Shown in pieces: positions 43,264 to 51,478 of a stretch of DNA of 64,000 nucleotides (the stretch's first letter is position 1; each line of letters opens with the position of its first letter). Source of the DNA: an uncultured Oscillospiraceae bacterium (GTDB lineage: Bacteria > Bacillota > Clostridia > Oscillospirales > Oscillospiraceae); the NCBI GenBank assembly GCA_944385445.1, contig CALWXF010000003.1, positions 1 through 64,000 of the forward strand. Direction: 5' to 3'. Position numbers and translations under genes: made by a program. The notes beneath the pieces are model-generated. The model was not told the DNA's origin. It saw nothing but the letters and a program-made list of their open reading frames with translations, and made no database searches.

Positions 43264-43524
43264 ATGATGGCCGATGCCAAAACCGTGACTCGCCTATTAA
43301 AAACCGCCCGAGGACAACTGGACGGAATTTTAACCATGATTGAAGAGGACCGCTACTGTATGGACATCTCCCAGCAGCTGTTGGCGGTGGACGCCCTGGT
43401 GCGCCGGGCCAACAAGGAGGTGCTCACCGCCCACCTGAAACACTGTGTGGAGCAGGCGGACACCCCCCAGGAGCGAGCCCAAAAGGTGGACGAGCTGGTG
43501 GCCGCTCTGGGCAAGCTGCTGTAA
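43264..43524 (+). CDS. csoR: CsoR-type copper-sensing transcriptional repressor
   Basis: An 86-residue all-helical repressor that releases its operator when it binds Cu(I). The ligand set is intact: Cys32, His57 and Cys61, with the same spacing as C36-H61-C65 of the Mycobacterium protein. The ATG at 43264 has GGAGG eight bases upstream; a longer frame reads through the promoter. It sits 13 bp before copA, whose expression it should control together with its own. Confidence 0.92.
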   Translation: MMADAKTVTRLLKTARGQLDGILTMIEEDRYCMDISQQLLAVDALVRRANKEVLTAHLKHCVEQADTPQERAQKVDELVAALGKLL

Positions 43525-43537
43525 AGGAGGCCCCGCC

Positions 43538-46048
43538 ATGAAACAGAAGTTTTCTGTCACCGGCATGACCTGCGCCGCCTGCTCTGCACATGTGGAAAAG
43601 GCGGTGAAGGGGCTGGATGGCGTCCAGGAGGTGCAGGTGAACCTGTTGGGCAACTCCATGTCGGTGACCTACAATGAGCCTCTGACCGCCCAGCAAATCT
43701 GCGAAGCAGTGGCCAAGGCCGGGTACGGGGCCACGGTGATGGGGGAGAAATCCGCCCCGGCTCCTGCTCCCGTGTCCGATGCCCAGAAGTCCTTGAAGGT
43801 GCGTTTTATCTCCTCCTTGGTCTTTCTGCTGCCCCTGTTCTACCTGTCCATGGGACATATGATGGGCTGGCCCATTCCCCACTTTTTCCACGGCACTCAA
43901 AATGCCATGGTGTACGCCCTCACCCTCTTCTTGCTCACCCTGCCCCCGCTGATCATCAACCGGGCCTATTTTGTGGGTGGCTTCCGCTCCCTCTGGCATC
44001 GAGCCCCCAATATGGACTCCCTCATCGCTGTAGGCTCCTCTGCCGCTGTGCTCTACGGCATTGTAGCTCTGTACGCCATCGGCTGGGGGCTGGGCCACGG
44101 GGACACCGCCCTGGTGGAGCGGTACGCCATGGACCTGTACTTTGAGTCGGCGGCCATGATCGTCACCCTCATCACCCTGGGCAAGTTTCTGGAGGCCCGC
44201 TCCAAGGGCAAAACCGGTCAGGCCATCGCCCGGCTCATGGATTTGAGCCCCAAGACCGCCACCGTGCTGCGGGACGGCCAAGAGGTGACCATCCCCACCC
44301 AGGAGGTACAGGTGGGAGATCTGCTCCTCATCCGCCCCGGCTCCGCCCTCCCCGTGGACGGGGTGGTGGTATCTGGGGTGTCCAGCGTGGATGAGTCCCC
44401 TCTCACCGGGGAGTCCATCCCCGTGGATAAAGGCGAAGGGGACCGGGTGATGTCCGGCTGTCTCAACGGGGCCGGTGTGCTCACCGTCCGGGCCACCCAG
44501 GTGGGCCAGGACACCACCCTGTCCCAGATGATCACCCTGGTGGAGGAGGCCGCCTCCTCCAAGGCCCCCATCTCCCGGCTGGCCGACCGGGTGGCGGGTA
44601 TCTTCGTCCCCGTGGTCATGGGCATTGCTCTCCTCACCGCCCTGGTGTGGCTGGTCACCGGCCACACCGTGGCCCAGGCCCTCACCTCTGCCGTGGCAGT
44701 GCTGGTGATCTCCTGCCCCTGTGCCCTGGGTCTGGCCACCCCCGTAGCCATCATGGTGGGCACCGGTGTGGGCGCCCAGAACGGCATTCTCATCAAGTCC
44801 GCCCAGGCCCTGGAGCAGCTGGGCAAGGTGACCTGCATGGTGCTGGACAAGACAGGCACCATCACCCAGGGCAAGCCTCAGGTCACCGGCGTGTACCCGG
44901 TGGGCCAGCTGTCCGAAGAGCAGCTGCTCACCATCGCCGCCAGCCTGGAGCATCCCTCCCAGCACCCCCTGGGCCAGGCCATTGTGGCCCACGCCCAGGC
45001 ACAGAACCTTCCTCTCCAGGAGGTGGCGGACTTCCAGGCCGTCCACGGCAAGGGAGTCACCGGAACCCTCCAGGGTCTCCCCTTCCTGGCAGGCAACGGA
45101 GCCATGATGGAAGAGGCTGGGGTGGACCCGTCTCCCGTGGCCCAGCGCACCCAGGCCCTCACAGAAAAGGGCCACACTCCCCTGTACTTTGCCCAGGGCA
45201 CAACCCTGGTGGGGGTCATCGGGGTGGCGGACACGGTGAAGCCCACCAGCGCTCAGGCGGTGTCTGAACTGCGGAAGTTAGGCCTGGAGGTTGTGATGCT
45301 CACCGGAGACCACCCTGCCACCGCTCAGGCCATTGCCCAGGAGGTGGGGGTCTCCCAGGTCATCGCCCAAGTGCTCCCCACCCAGAAAGAGGGCCACATT
45401 GCTCAGCTGCAAGCCCAAGGGCACCAGGTGGCCATGGTGGGGGACGGCATCAACGATGCCCCCGCTCTGGCCCGGGCGGAAGTTGGCATTGCCATCGGGG
45501 CGGGCTCGGATATCGCTCTGGACTCCGCCGACCTGGTGCTGATGAAAAGCGACTTGCTGGACGCGGTCACCGCCGTGCGCCTGTCCCGGGCCACCCTGCG
45601 CAACATCAAGGAAAATCTGTTCTGGGCCTTTTGCTACAACGCCATCTGTATTCCCGTGGCTGCTGGGGTGTTCTTCCCCCTGTTCCACCTCCAGCTCTCC
45701 CCCATGCTGGCCTCGGCTGCCATGAGTTTGAGCTCGGTGTGCGTGGTCACCAACGCCCTCCGGCTGCGCCGCTTCCGCCCCACCCAATCGAATACCCCAG
45801 CGGTATGCAACAACACCTGCTGTGAATTGAAAGGAGAAGAACCTACTATGACTCAAACCATCCACATCCAGGGCATGATGTGCCCTCACTGCGTCAGCCA
45901 CATCACCCAGGCCTTGAACGCCATCCCCGGCGTGTCCGCCCAGGTAGATCTGGAAAGCGGTACTGCCACCGTCACCGGAGACGTGTCCACCGACACCCTC
46001 AAGGCCGCCGTGGAGGGGGCCGGATACCAAGTCACCGCCATCGACTGA
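43538..46048 (+). CDS. copA: Cu(I)-exporting P1B-type ATPase with C-terminal HMA domain
   Basis: An 836-residue copper efflux pump. The N-terminal HMA domain has GMTCAACS (Cys12, Cys15). The transport Cys-Pro-Cys is at 393-395, the phosphorylated Asp437 lies in DKTGT, and GDGINDAP is near 637. Eight membrane helices fit P1B-1 type. After the last helix (near 750) a Cys-rich linker (NNTCCELK) joins a second HMA domain at 771-836 with GMMCPHC. In many Firmicutes this domain is the separate chaperone CopZ. Here the frame runs through, and the linker DNA holds a ribosome-binding site and an ATG for free CopZ. It is 13 bp after csoR, with AAAGGAGG upstream. Confidence 0.94.
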   Translation: MKQKFSVTGMTCAACSAHVEKAVKGLDGVQEVQVNLLGNSMSVTYNEPLTAQQICEAVAKAGYGATVMGEKSAPAPAPVSDAQKSLKVRFISSLVFLLPLFYLSMGHMMGWPIPHFFHGTQNAMVYALTLFLLTLPPLIINRAYFVGGFRSLWHRAPNMDSLIAVGSSAAVLYGIVALYAIGWGLGHGDTALVERYAMDLYFESAAMIVTLITLGKFLEARSKGKTGQAIARLMDLSPKTATVLRDGQEVTIPTQEVQVGDLLLIRPGSALPVDGVVVSGVSSVDESPLTGESIPVDKGEGDRVMSGCLNGAGVLTVRATQVGQDTTLSQMITLVEEAASSKAPISRLADRVAGIFVPVVMGIALLTALVWLVTGHTVAQALTSAVAVLVISCPCALGLATPVAIMVGTGVGAQNGILIKSAQALEQLGKVTCMVLDKTGTITQGKPQVTGVYPVGQLSEEQLLTIAASLEHPSQHPLGQAIVAHAQAQNLPLQEVADFQAVHGKGVTGTLQGLPFLAGNGAMMEEAGVDPSPVAQRTQALTEKGHTPLYFAQGTTLVGVIGVADTVKPTSAQAVSELRKLGLEVVMLTGDHPATAQAIAQEVGVSQVIAQVLPTQKEGHIAQLQAQGHQVAMVGDGINDAPALARAEVGIAIGAGSDIALDSADLVLMKSDLLDAVTAVRLSRATLRNIKENLFWAFCYNAICIPVAAGVFFPLFHLQLSPMLASAAMSLSSVCVVTNALRLRRFRPTQSNTPAVCNNTCCELKGEEPTMTQTIHIQGMMCPHCVSHITQALNAIPGVSAQVDLESGTATVTGDVSTDTLKAAVEGAGYQVTAID
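45848..46048 (+). CDS. copZ: nested copper chaperone CopZ (in-frame internal start in copA)
   Basis: Translation from the ATG at 45848 would give a 66-residue HMA protein with GMMCPHC, the size and fold of CopZ, which carries Cu(I) to CopA. AAAGGAG lies 11 bases before the ATG, a wide but usable spacing. The reading frame is the same as copA, so the protein equals its C-terminus. Whether free CopZ is made, or only the fusion, cannot be decided from sequence. Confidence 0.6.
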   Translation: MTQTIHIQGMMCPHCVSHITQALNAIPGVSAQVDLESGTATVTGDVSTDTLKAAVEGAGYQVTAID

Positions 46049-46065
46049 TTACCCCAGAAGCCCGA

Positions 46066-46093
46066 AGAGCCGCCCCTGTGTGGGCGGCTCTTT
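46066..46093 (+). terminator. terminator of csoR-copA
   Basis: Perfect 10-bp GC-rich stem (46066-46075 with 46082-46091), then TTCTGCATCTT. The T run is modest. Confidence 0.72.
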
Positions 46094-46199
46094 CTGCATC
46101 TTAACGTTTTCTTGATAAAATCCTAACGGTTTGTCGTCTTTTTATTTTCGCCACAATCTGCTACAATATCCCTATCTCGTTCCCAGGAGGTGGGAAGTT

Positions 46200-46883
46200 A
46201 TGAACCCACATATCAAACAGGCCCTGTTGTGGCTTGTCACCATAGCGCTGCTGGGCGGCTGCGTCTACGCCCTGTACGCCACTGGATTTTTCCAGACCCT
46301 CCACTCCAGGTCGGCCATGGAGGCCTATATTGCCCAGTTCTCCCCCTGGTCCCACCTGATGTACTTTGTCATTCAGCTCATTTCGGTGATCGTCGCCCCC
46401 ATCCCCAGCAACATCACCGCTCTGGTGGGGGCTGTCACGTTTGGATTCTGGCCCGCCTTTCTCCTCACATGGGGGGCGGTGGTTCTGGGGTCGGTGATTG
46501 TCTTTCTTCTGGCCCGGGTACTGGGCCACAAGTTTGTCCACCAGTTTGTCAGTGAGAAGGTGTCCGGCAAGTACCTGGACATCATCCAGCGCAAGCGGGA
46601 CGTCTTCCTCTTCCTGGCCTTTCTCTTCCCCTTCTTCCCCGACGACCTGCTGTGCATCCTGGCAGGGCTCACCGACCTGAGCCTGAAACGCTTCCTCATC
46701 CTCTGCCTGGTGGCCCGCCCCTGGGGCCTGTTGGTGGCCTGCGGCGTGGGTGGCTCCGCCCTCTCCATTCCCCCTTGGGCCATGGTTCTCATGGGCCTGG
46801 TGGGGCTGGCAGTGTTTCTCGTGGCCATGCGGTACGGGGACAAGGTGGAACAAGCCATTTTACAGCGCATGAACAAAGACTAA
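46200..46883 (+). CDS. TVP38/TMEM64 (VTT domain) membrane protein
   Basis: A 227-residue integral membrane protein of the DedA/VTT superfamily, which includes lipid scramblases and flippases. After an N-terminal helix (10-30) comes a central PIPSNITALVGAVTFGFWPAFLLTWGAVVLGS, matching the family re-entrant loop, then LFPFFPDDLLCILAGLTDLSLKRF and RPWGLLVACGVGG. AGGAGG with nine-base spacing supports the ATG at 46200. It stands alone between copA and lysA. The transported lipid is unknown. Confidence 0.87.
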   Translation: MNPHIKQALLWLVTIALLGGCVYALYATGFFQTLHSRSAMEAYIAQFSPWSHLMYFVIQLISVIVAPIPSNITALVGAVTFGFWPAFLLTWGAVVLGSVIVFLLARVLGHKFVHQFVSEKVSGKYLDIIQRKRDVFLFLAFLFPFFPDDLLCILAGLTDLSLKRFLILCLVARPWGLLVACGVGGSALSIPPWAMVLMGLVGLAVFLVAMRYGDKVEQAILQRMNKD

Positions 46884-46920
46884 AAAACTTCCCGCCCGGC
46901 GGTGCCGGACGGGAAGTTTT
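46884..46920. terminator. bidirectional terminator between the TVP38 gene and lysA
   Basis: 11-bp stem AAAACTTCCCG/CGGGAAGTTTT (46884-46894 with 46910-46920) with an inner CCGGC/GCCGG hairpin. Confidence 0.88.
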
Positions 46921-46924
46921 CTTG

Positions 46925-48181
46925 TTACCAAACGAGGGTTGCAAAGTAGTCGTCGGGGGTCTCCGCCCGGCGCATCAGCTCCACCGAGCCGTCCCGCTTG
47001 AGCAGCAGTTCCGCCGAGCGCAGCTTGCCGTTGTACTGGTAGCCCATGGCAAAGCCGTGGGCTCCGGTGTCGTGGATGACCAGGATATCTCCCCGGTCAA
47101 TTTTGGGCAGAGCCCGGTCAATGGCGAACTTATCGCTGTTTTCACACAGGGAGCCCACCACGTCGTAGACGTGGTCACAGGGGGCGTCCTCCTTGCCCAG
47201 CACGGTGATGTGATGGTAAGCCCCGTAGATGGCGGGACGCATCAGGTTGGCAGCGCAGGCGTCCACCCCGATATACTCCTTGTAGATGTGCTTTTCGTGG
47301 ACAGCGGTGGTGACCAGGTGTCCATAGGGGGCCAGCATAAAGCGGCCCAGCTCGGTACACAGGGAGATATCCCCCATACCTGCGGGCACCAAGATCTCCT
47401 CGTAGGCTTTCCGCACGCCCTCGCCGATGATGGCGATGTCGTTGGCGGGCTGCTCCGGGCGATAGGGCACGCCCACGCCGCCGGACAGGTTGAGGAAGGT
47501 GATGTGGCAGCCAGTGTCCCGCTGCAGCTCCACGGCCAGCTCGAAAAGTACCCGGGCCAGGGCGGGATAATAGTCGTTGGACAGGGTGTTGGAGGCCAGG
47601 AAGGCGTGGATGCCGAAGTTCTTGGCCCCCAGCTCCTTCAGGCGGGTGAACGCCTCCTTCATCTGCTCCTTGGTCATGCCGTACTTGGCATCCCCCGGCT
47701 TGTCCATGACCTGGAAGCCCTCCTTGCTCTCCCCCAGGGTGAAGGTGCCGCCGGGATTGTAGCGGCAGGAGATGGTCTCGGGGACACAACCCAAGGTGTC
47801 ATAGAGGAAGTCCACATGGGTCAGGTCGTCCAGATTGATGATGGCCCCCAGCTTGTGGGCGTAGCGGAACTCCTCGGCGGGGGTCTCGTTGGAGGAGAAC
47901 ATGATCTCATGGCCGGTAAAGCCACAGCGTTCGGCCATCATCAGCTCGGTGAGGGAGGAGCAGTCCACGCCACAGCCCGCTGCGTGGAGCAGCTTCAAAA
48001 TGCCGGGGGTGGGGGTGGCTTTCACGGCGAAATATTCTTTGAAGCCGGGATTCCAGGAAAAGGCCTGGTACAGCTTCTTGGCGTTGTCTTCAATCCCCGC
48101 CTGGTCGTAGATGTGGAACGGGGTGGGATAGGTCTCACGAATCTCCTTGGCCTGAGCCAGGGTGAGGAACGGTTTCTTCAT
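46925..48181 (-). CDS. lysA: diaminopimelate decarboxylase
   Basis: PLP enzyme for the last step of lysine synthesis. The 418-residue protein has the cofactor Lys in YFAVKATPTPG near 56, LNLSGGVGVPYRPEQPA in the barrel and the catalytic Cys in VVGSLCENSDKFA. The ATG at 48181 with AAAGGAG is chosen; an extension to 48241 would read through the promoter. The family also holds other PLP decarboxylases (for example carboxynorspermidine or ornithine type), but the SLCEN-D motif favours diaminopimelate. It is monocistronic. Confidence 0.9.
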   Translation of the reverse strand: MKKPFLTLAQAKEIRETYPTPFHIYDQAGIEDNAKKLYQAFSWNPGFKEYFAVKATPTPGILKLLHAAGCGVDCSSLTELMMAERCGFTGHEIMFSSNETPAEEFRYAHKLGAIINLDDLTHVDFLYDTLGCVPETISCRYNPGGTFTLGESKEGFQVMDKPGDAKYGMTKEQMKEAFTRLKELGAKNFGIHAFLASNTLSNDYYPALARVLFELAVELQRDTGCHITFLNLSGGVGVPYRPEQPANDIAIIGEGVRKAYEEILVPAGMGDISLCTELGRFMLAPYGHLVTTAVHEKHIYKEYIGVDACAANLMRPAIYGAYHHITVLGKEDAPCDHVYDVVGSLCENSDKFAIDRALPKIDRGDILVIHDTGAHGFAMGYQYNGKLRSAELLLKRDGSVELMRRAETPDDYFATLVW

Positions 48182-48246
48182 GGTTTTCTCTCCTTTGATG
48201 CGGCTGACGCTCCCCTTTGAACGAGACCGCAGATATATCACGCTTT

Positions 48247-48275
48247 ATCATACTAAAAGGATAGAATTTTGTCAA
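48247..48275 (-). promoter_or_regulatory. promoter of lysA
   Basis: Minus strand: TTGACA (48270-48275), 17-bp spacer, TATGAT (48247-48252). Confidence 0.88.
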
Positions 48276-48299
48276 CCATGAGAAATCTCCCCCTTCCCC

Positions 48300-49211
48300 T
48301 CAATGGGGTCTCAGCTCCCTCCACAGTCGGTAGAGGCGGACGGCCAGCAGAACCAGGCAGTACACCAGCGCCCCGATGGCTACAATGAGGATGAAGTCCC
48401 GGGTGGCGCAATAGGACACCGTGGTAACGCCCAGCACAATGAGGTGTCCTACCCCATAGGCGGGGGGCAGCGGCAAGGCCCGCCCCACCCATTGCCGGAC
48501 CTTGGGCTTCTTCTTCGCTGCGCACCACACCACCAGGAGCACCACAAACACCCCCGCCGCCAGGAACAGATAGTAGCCCAGAACCAGCCGGGGCAGGGTC
48601 TCCATCCCTCCATCCGGGTGTTCCCCATACACCAATACGTCCCCCTGCCCGTTGTTCTGGGCGTAGTACACCCGCACCGGGAGGTCGGTCTGAGGGGTAA
48701 TGGTCAGGGTGCAGCTCCCGGAACGGGAAAACCACTGGTCCCAGGGAGAGGTCCACGCCTGAATGGAATAGCTCTCGCTCTGGTTGTCCGGCTCCTGGGT
48801 GCCCAGGCTCTCCACCTGGCACTGAGTCACCGCCTGGTCAAAGGTGATGGTGAGGCTGCCGTCCGCCTGCTCTGTCACCTCCAACAGCTGGGCGGTGTAG
48901 GGGAAATAGCGAGGCGCAGAGAGGATGGCAAAGGCAGATAAGAGCACCACCAGCACAAATCCCCCCGCCAATAGGGCAGTCTGTACCCGCTTGAGCAGCA
49001 ATTTTCGCTGGAGCAGCCGCAGCGGGGCCTCAGGGCGCTCCTCCTGGGCGGGCGGGGTTACGTCTGGGGGCTGGCGTAAGCTCTGGTACTCTGCCTTACA
49101 CGTCTCGCAAGCGGCCAGGTGCCCCCTCACAAACTCCGCCGTCTCCAGGCTGACCATGTCCTCCACATACAGGGGGAGCAGGTCTCGGACGATGCTGCAT
49201 TCCTGTTTCAT
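48300..49211 (-). CDS. zinc-finger anti-sigma factor, membrane-bound
   Basis: A 303-residue anti-sigma factor. The N-terminal zf-HC2 domain has CSIVRDLLPLYVEDMVSLETAEFVRGHLAACETC (HxxxCxxC near 34-41), which binds the partner sigma. A helix at about 80-102 leads to an extracytoplasmic beta domain (105-215). Three further helices lie near 218-240, 258-275 and 280-300. The ATG overlaps the sigma stop in an ATGA. With the ECF gene upstream it forms a stress-signalling pair; the signal is not known. Confidence 0.88.
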   Translation of the reverse strand: MKQECSIVRDLLPLYVEDMVSLETAEFVRGHLAACETCKAEYQSLRQPPDVTPPAQEERPEAPLRLLQRKLLLKRVQTALLAGGFVLVVLLSAFAILSAPRYFPYTAQLLEVTEQADGSLTITFDQAVTQCQVESLGTQEPDNQSESYSIQAWTSPWDQWFSRSGSCTLTITPQTDLPVRVYYAQNNGQGDVLVYGEHPDGGMETLPRLVLGYYLFLAAGVFVVLLVVWCAAKKKPKVRQWVGRALPLPPAYGVGHLIVLGVTTVSYCATRDFILIVAIGALVYCLVLLAVRLYRLWRELRPH

Positions 49212-49705
49212 GTTTCGTTCTCCTCCAATCGTTGTCTGACCATGGTTTTGGCCCGGTGATAGGTGACACAGGCCCAATTGTGGGTCTTTCCAAACATCTG
49301 GCCAATCTCCTTGAAGCTCAACTCGGCAAATACCCGCCACAAAAACACCTCTTTGTAGGGCTCCGGCAGCTGGTGGAGCACCTTTCGGATGCGCATAGCC
49401 TGGTCCCGCCGCTCACACAGCTGTTCCGGGGAGTCTCCCTCCTCCGGCAGTTCCAATAGCTGGGCCTCATCCAGCGGGTGGGTGCGGTTTTGACCTTTCA
49501 CATAGGTCAGGTAGCAGTTTTTCCCGATCTGACACAGCCACACCCTCACCTCACAGTCCCCCCGGAAGCTTTGGATGCCCTGCATGGCCTTAAAAAAGGT
49601 CTGGCTGGTGAGCTCCTCCGCCACGTGTTGGTCCCCGGACAGGCGCAGCAGATACCGGTACACATCCCCAAAGTAGGCCCGGTAGATCTCTTCAAACTCG
49701 GTCAC
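49208..49705 (-). CDS. ECF RNA polymerase sigma factor
   Basis: A 165-residue sigma-70 protein with region 2 (FEEIYRAYFGDVYRYLLRLSGDQHVAEELTSQTFFKA) and region 4 (LPEPYKEVFLWRVFAELSFKEIGQMFGKTHNWACVTYHRAKTMVRQRL). GAAGGAGG lies before the GTG at 49705, which I prefer over a GTG six codons upstream. It is coupled to the anti-sigma gene by a 4-bp overlap. A palindrome at 49742-49765 lies in its upstream region, and uraA ends just beyond. Confidence 0.87.
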   Translation of the reverse strand: MTEFEEIYRAYFGDVYRYLLRLSGDQHVAEELTSQTFFKAMQGIQSFRGDCEVRVWLCQIGKNCYLTYVKGQNRTHPLDEAQLLELPEEGDSPEQLCERRDQAMRIRKVLHQLPEPYKEVFLWRVFAELSFKEIGQMFGKTHNWACVTYHRAKTMVRQRLEENET

Positions 49706-49741
49706 GCCACCACCTCCTTCCACCCATAAGACTGGGGAGTG

Positions 49742-49765
49742 GGGGAAATCTTACAAGACTTCCCC
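49742..49765. promoter_or_regulatory. 24-bp palindrome upstream of the second ECF sigma gene
   Basis: GGGGAAATCTT and AAGACTTCCCC form 10 pairs and one mismatch around AC. It is 37 bp before the GTG start. It could be an operator or a hairpin in the 5' leader. No standard promoter was found beside it. Confidence 0.5.
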
Positions 49766-49789
49766 GAAAAATTTTTGCTGCAAAATACA

Positions 49790-49820
49790 GCGGCGTCCGG
49801 CCAGGTGAGCCGGACGCCGC
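49790..49820 (-). terminator. terminator of uraA
   Basis: Perfect 12-bp GC-rich stem (49790-49801 with 49809-49820). The minus strand then reads TGTATTTTG, a weak T run. Confidence 0.7.
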
Positions 49821-49842
49821 GGATGATTGATTGGAACGCTGC

Positions 49843-51216
49843 TTAGTAACGACCAAAGTCGCCGGCACGGCCCTCGGTGACGTCGGCACCGAAGGTGTAA
49901 TCCTTGCCGGGGAGGATGGCGTTGAGGGCGATGCCCGCAACGGCGGCCACAGCCAGGTTGGTGAGGGTGATGTGTACCTCACCGATGGCGAAGGTAACAC
50001 CATTGGTGAAGCCCAGACCGCACACCAGAATGACGGCGGCGATGATGAGGTTGCGGGAGTTGGTGAAGTCCACCCGGTTCTCCACCACGTTACGCACGCC
50101 GATGGCGGAGATCATACCGTAGAGGATGAAGGACACGCCGCCGATGATGGCGGGGGGGATGGAATTGACCACAGCGGCAAAGGCGGGGCTGAAGGACAGC
50201 ACCACGGCATAGATGGCAGCCAGGCGCACCACACGGGGGTCGTGGACCCGGGAGAGCACCAGCACGCCGGTGTTCTCACCGTAGGTGGTGTTGGCGGGGC
50301 CGCCAAACAGGCCAGACAGCGAAGTGGCGATACCGTCGCCGATGAGGGTACGGTGCAAGCCGGGGTCGGACAGGAAGTTCTTGCCCACAGTGGCGGAGAT
50401 GGCGGACATATCGCCGATGTGCTCCATCATGGCAGCAATGGCGATGGGTGCCATGACGAAGATGGAGGTCAGGTCAAACTTGGCGATGACAAAAGGCTGG
50501 AGACCCACCAGCTGGGAGGATGCCACTCCGGAGTAGTCGATGAGGGGCACCACGTTGCCGGCGGCATCCACGGCGGTGGCACCAAAGGAGTTGGCAATCA
50601 CGGCCACGATGTAGGAGCCCACCACACCCAGGAGAATGGGGATGATCTTAATCATGCCCTTGCCCCAGATGTTGGCCGCCACAATGATGGCCATGGCCAC
50701 AATGGCCAGCCACCAGCAGGTGGAGGCGTTGGACACCGCAGAGGGGGCCAGGTTCAGACCGATGAGGATGATGATGGGTCCGGTGACCACGGGGGGCAGG
50801 AAGCGCATGACCTTCTGCACACCCACCAGCTTGATGATGCCAGCCAGGATCACATACAGCAGGCCAGCCACCACAATACCGCCCAGGGCATACTGGAGCT
50901 TTTCAGCGGCGGCCATGTCGGCGTACTTCCCGGCGGACAGCTCACTCACCGCCTGGAAGCCACCCAGGAAGGCGAAGGAGGAGCCCAGGAAGGCGGGCAC
51001 CTTCAGCTTGGTACACAGGTGGAAAAACAGGGTGCCGATACCGGCAAAAAACAGGGTGGTCTGGATGGACAGGGGCAGACCGTAGGAATTGCTCACCAGC
51101 ATGGGCACCAGCACGGTGGCGCCGAACATGGCGAACATGTGCTGCAAGCCCAGAATGAGCATCTTAGGCCAACCCAAAGTGCGGGCGTCCTGAATGGGCG
51201 CTTGATGGTTGTTCAC
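49843..51216 (-). CDS. uraA: uracil permease (NCS2 family)
   Basis: A 457-residue nucleobase:cation symporter with about 12-14 helices. UraA-type signatures are MFGATVLVPML near 30, LGSSFAFLGGF near 76, PPVVTGPIIILIGLNLAPSA and MMEHIGDMSAISATVGKNFL with the substrate Glu, then GLFGGPANTTYGENTGV. Uracil is the best guess; xanthine/uric acid permeases differ at the GGPANTTYGEN stretch. The start is a GTG with AAGGAGAG upstream. Expression is probably controlled by a leader peptide and terminator before it. Confidence 0.92.
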   Translation of the reverse strand: MNNHQAPIQDARTLGWPKMLILGLQHMFAMFGATVLVPMLVSNSYGLPLSIQTTLFFAGIGTLFFHLCTKLKVPAFLGSSFAFLGGFQAVSELSAGKYADMAAAEKLQYALGGIVVAGLLYVILAGIIKLVGVQKVMRFLPPVVTGPIIILIGLNLAPSAVSNASTCWWLAIVAMAIIVAANIWGKGMIKIIPILLGVVGSYIVAVIANSFGATAVDAAGNVVPLIDYSGVASSQLVGLQPFVIAKFDLTSIFVMAPIAIAAMMEHIGDMSAISATVGKNFLSDPGLHRTLIGDGIATSLSGLFGGPANTTYGENTGVLVLSRVHDPRVVRLAAIYAVVLSFSPAFAAVVNSIPPAIIGGVSFILYGMISAIGVRNVVENRVDFTNSRNLIIAAVILVCGLGFTNGVTFAIGEVHITLTNLAVAAVAGIALNAILPGKDYTFGADVTEGRAGDFGRY

Positions 51217-51249
51217 GTTGTTCTCTCCTTTTCTCTTATGTTCTCACAG

Positions 51250-51284
51250 AAAAAAAGACAATCACCCAAAAAAGGTAATTGTCT
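51250..51284 (-). terminator. attenuator terminator in the uraA leader
   Basis: 11-bp stem (AGACAATTACC with GGGTGATTGTCT, one G-U pair) with a U6 loop, followed by seven T on the minus strand, 34 bp before the uraA start. The end of the leader ORF lies inside the stem. Confidence 0.8.
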
Positions 51285-51342
51285 CATACGAAAAGGGAAC
51301 AGCAGGAAACAAATGAAAAAACTGCATCATCTGCGCCATCAT
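51262..51342 (-). CDS. 26-residue leader peptide of uraA
   Basis: The ATG at 51342 has AAGGAGGGG eight bases upstream. The peptide has six Phe (MMAQMMQFFHLFPAVPFSYE then TITFFG) and its codons are very U-rich. Its stop codon sits in the 3' arm of the attenuator hairpin, so a ribosome near its end would break the terminator. This matches the plan of E. coli pyrBI, where UTP shortage stalls polymerase in a U-rich leader. Function is inferred from layout only. Confidence 0.7.
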   Translation of the reverse strand: MMAQMMQFFHLFPAVPFSYETITFFG

Positions 51343-51373
51343 GCCATTCCCCTCCTTTCTGTCTCGACTTTGT

Positions 51374-51402
51374 ATCATAGCAGATTGGCGGTCAAATGGC
51401 AA
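51374..51402 (-). promoter_or_regulatory. promoter of the uraA leader and uraA
   Basis: Minus strand: TTGCCA (51397-51402), 17-bp spacer, TATGAT (51374-51379). Transcription would start about 25 nt before the leader peptide. Confidence 0.75.
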
Positions 51403-51427
51403 TACATAATAATTTCCATCCATCCCC

Positions 51428-51458
51428 TTGACATCACATACTATGTGTGGCATAGTAT
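51428..51458 (+). promoter_or_regulatory. padR promoter with perfect 8-bp inverted repeat
   Basis: TTGACA (51428-51433) precedes ATACTATG-N5-CATAGTAT (51438-51458), a perfect inverted repeat that covers the likely -10 (TAGTAT, 51453-51458; spacer 19). It is a fitting autorepression operator. Confidence 0.7.
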
Positions 51459-51478
51459 TATGTGAAGGGAGGTATTCC

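Noticed and set aside
45800-45850. Programmed frameshift making CopZ in copA
   Set aside because: The copZ region is in the same frame as copA; no slippery heptamer is needed, so internal start is the simpler reading.
46652-48220. 522-codon plus-strand frame over lysA
   Set aside because: Antisense to lysA, which has the PLP and Cys motifs, a ribosome-binding site and a promoter.
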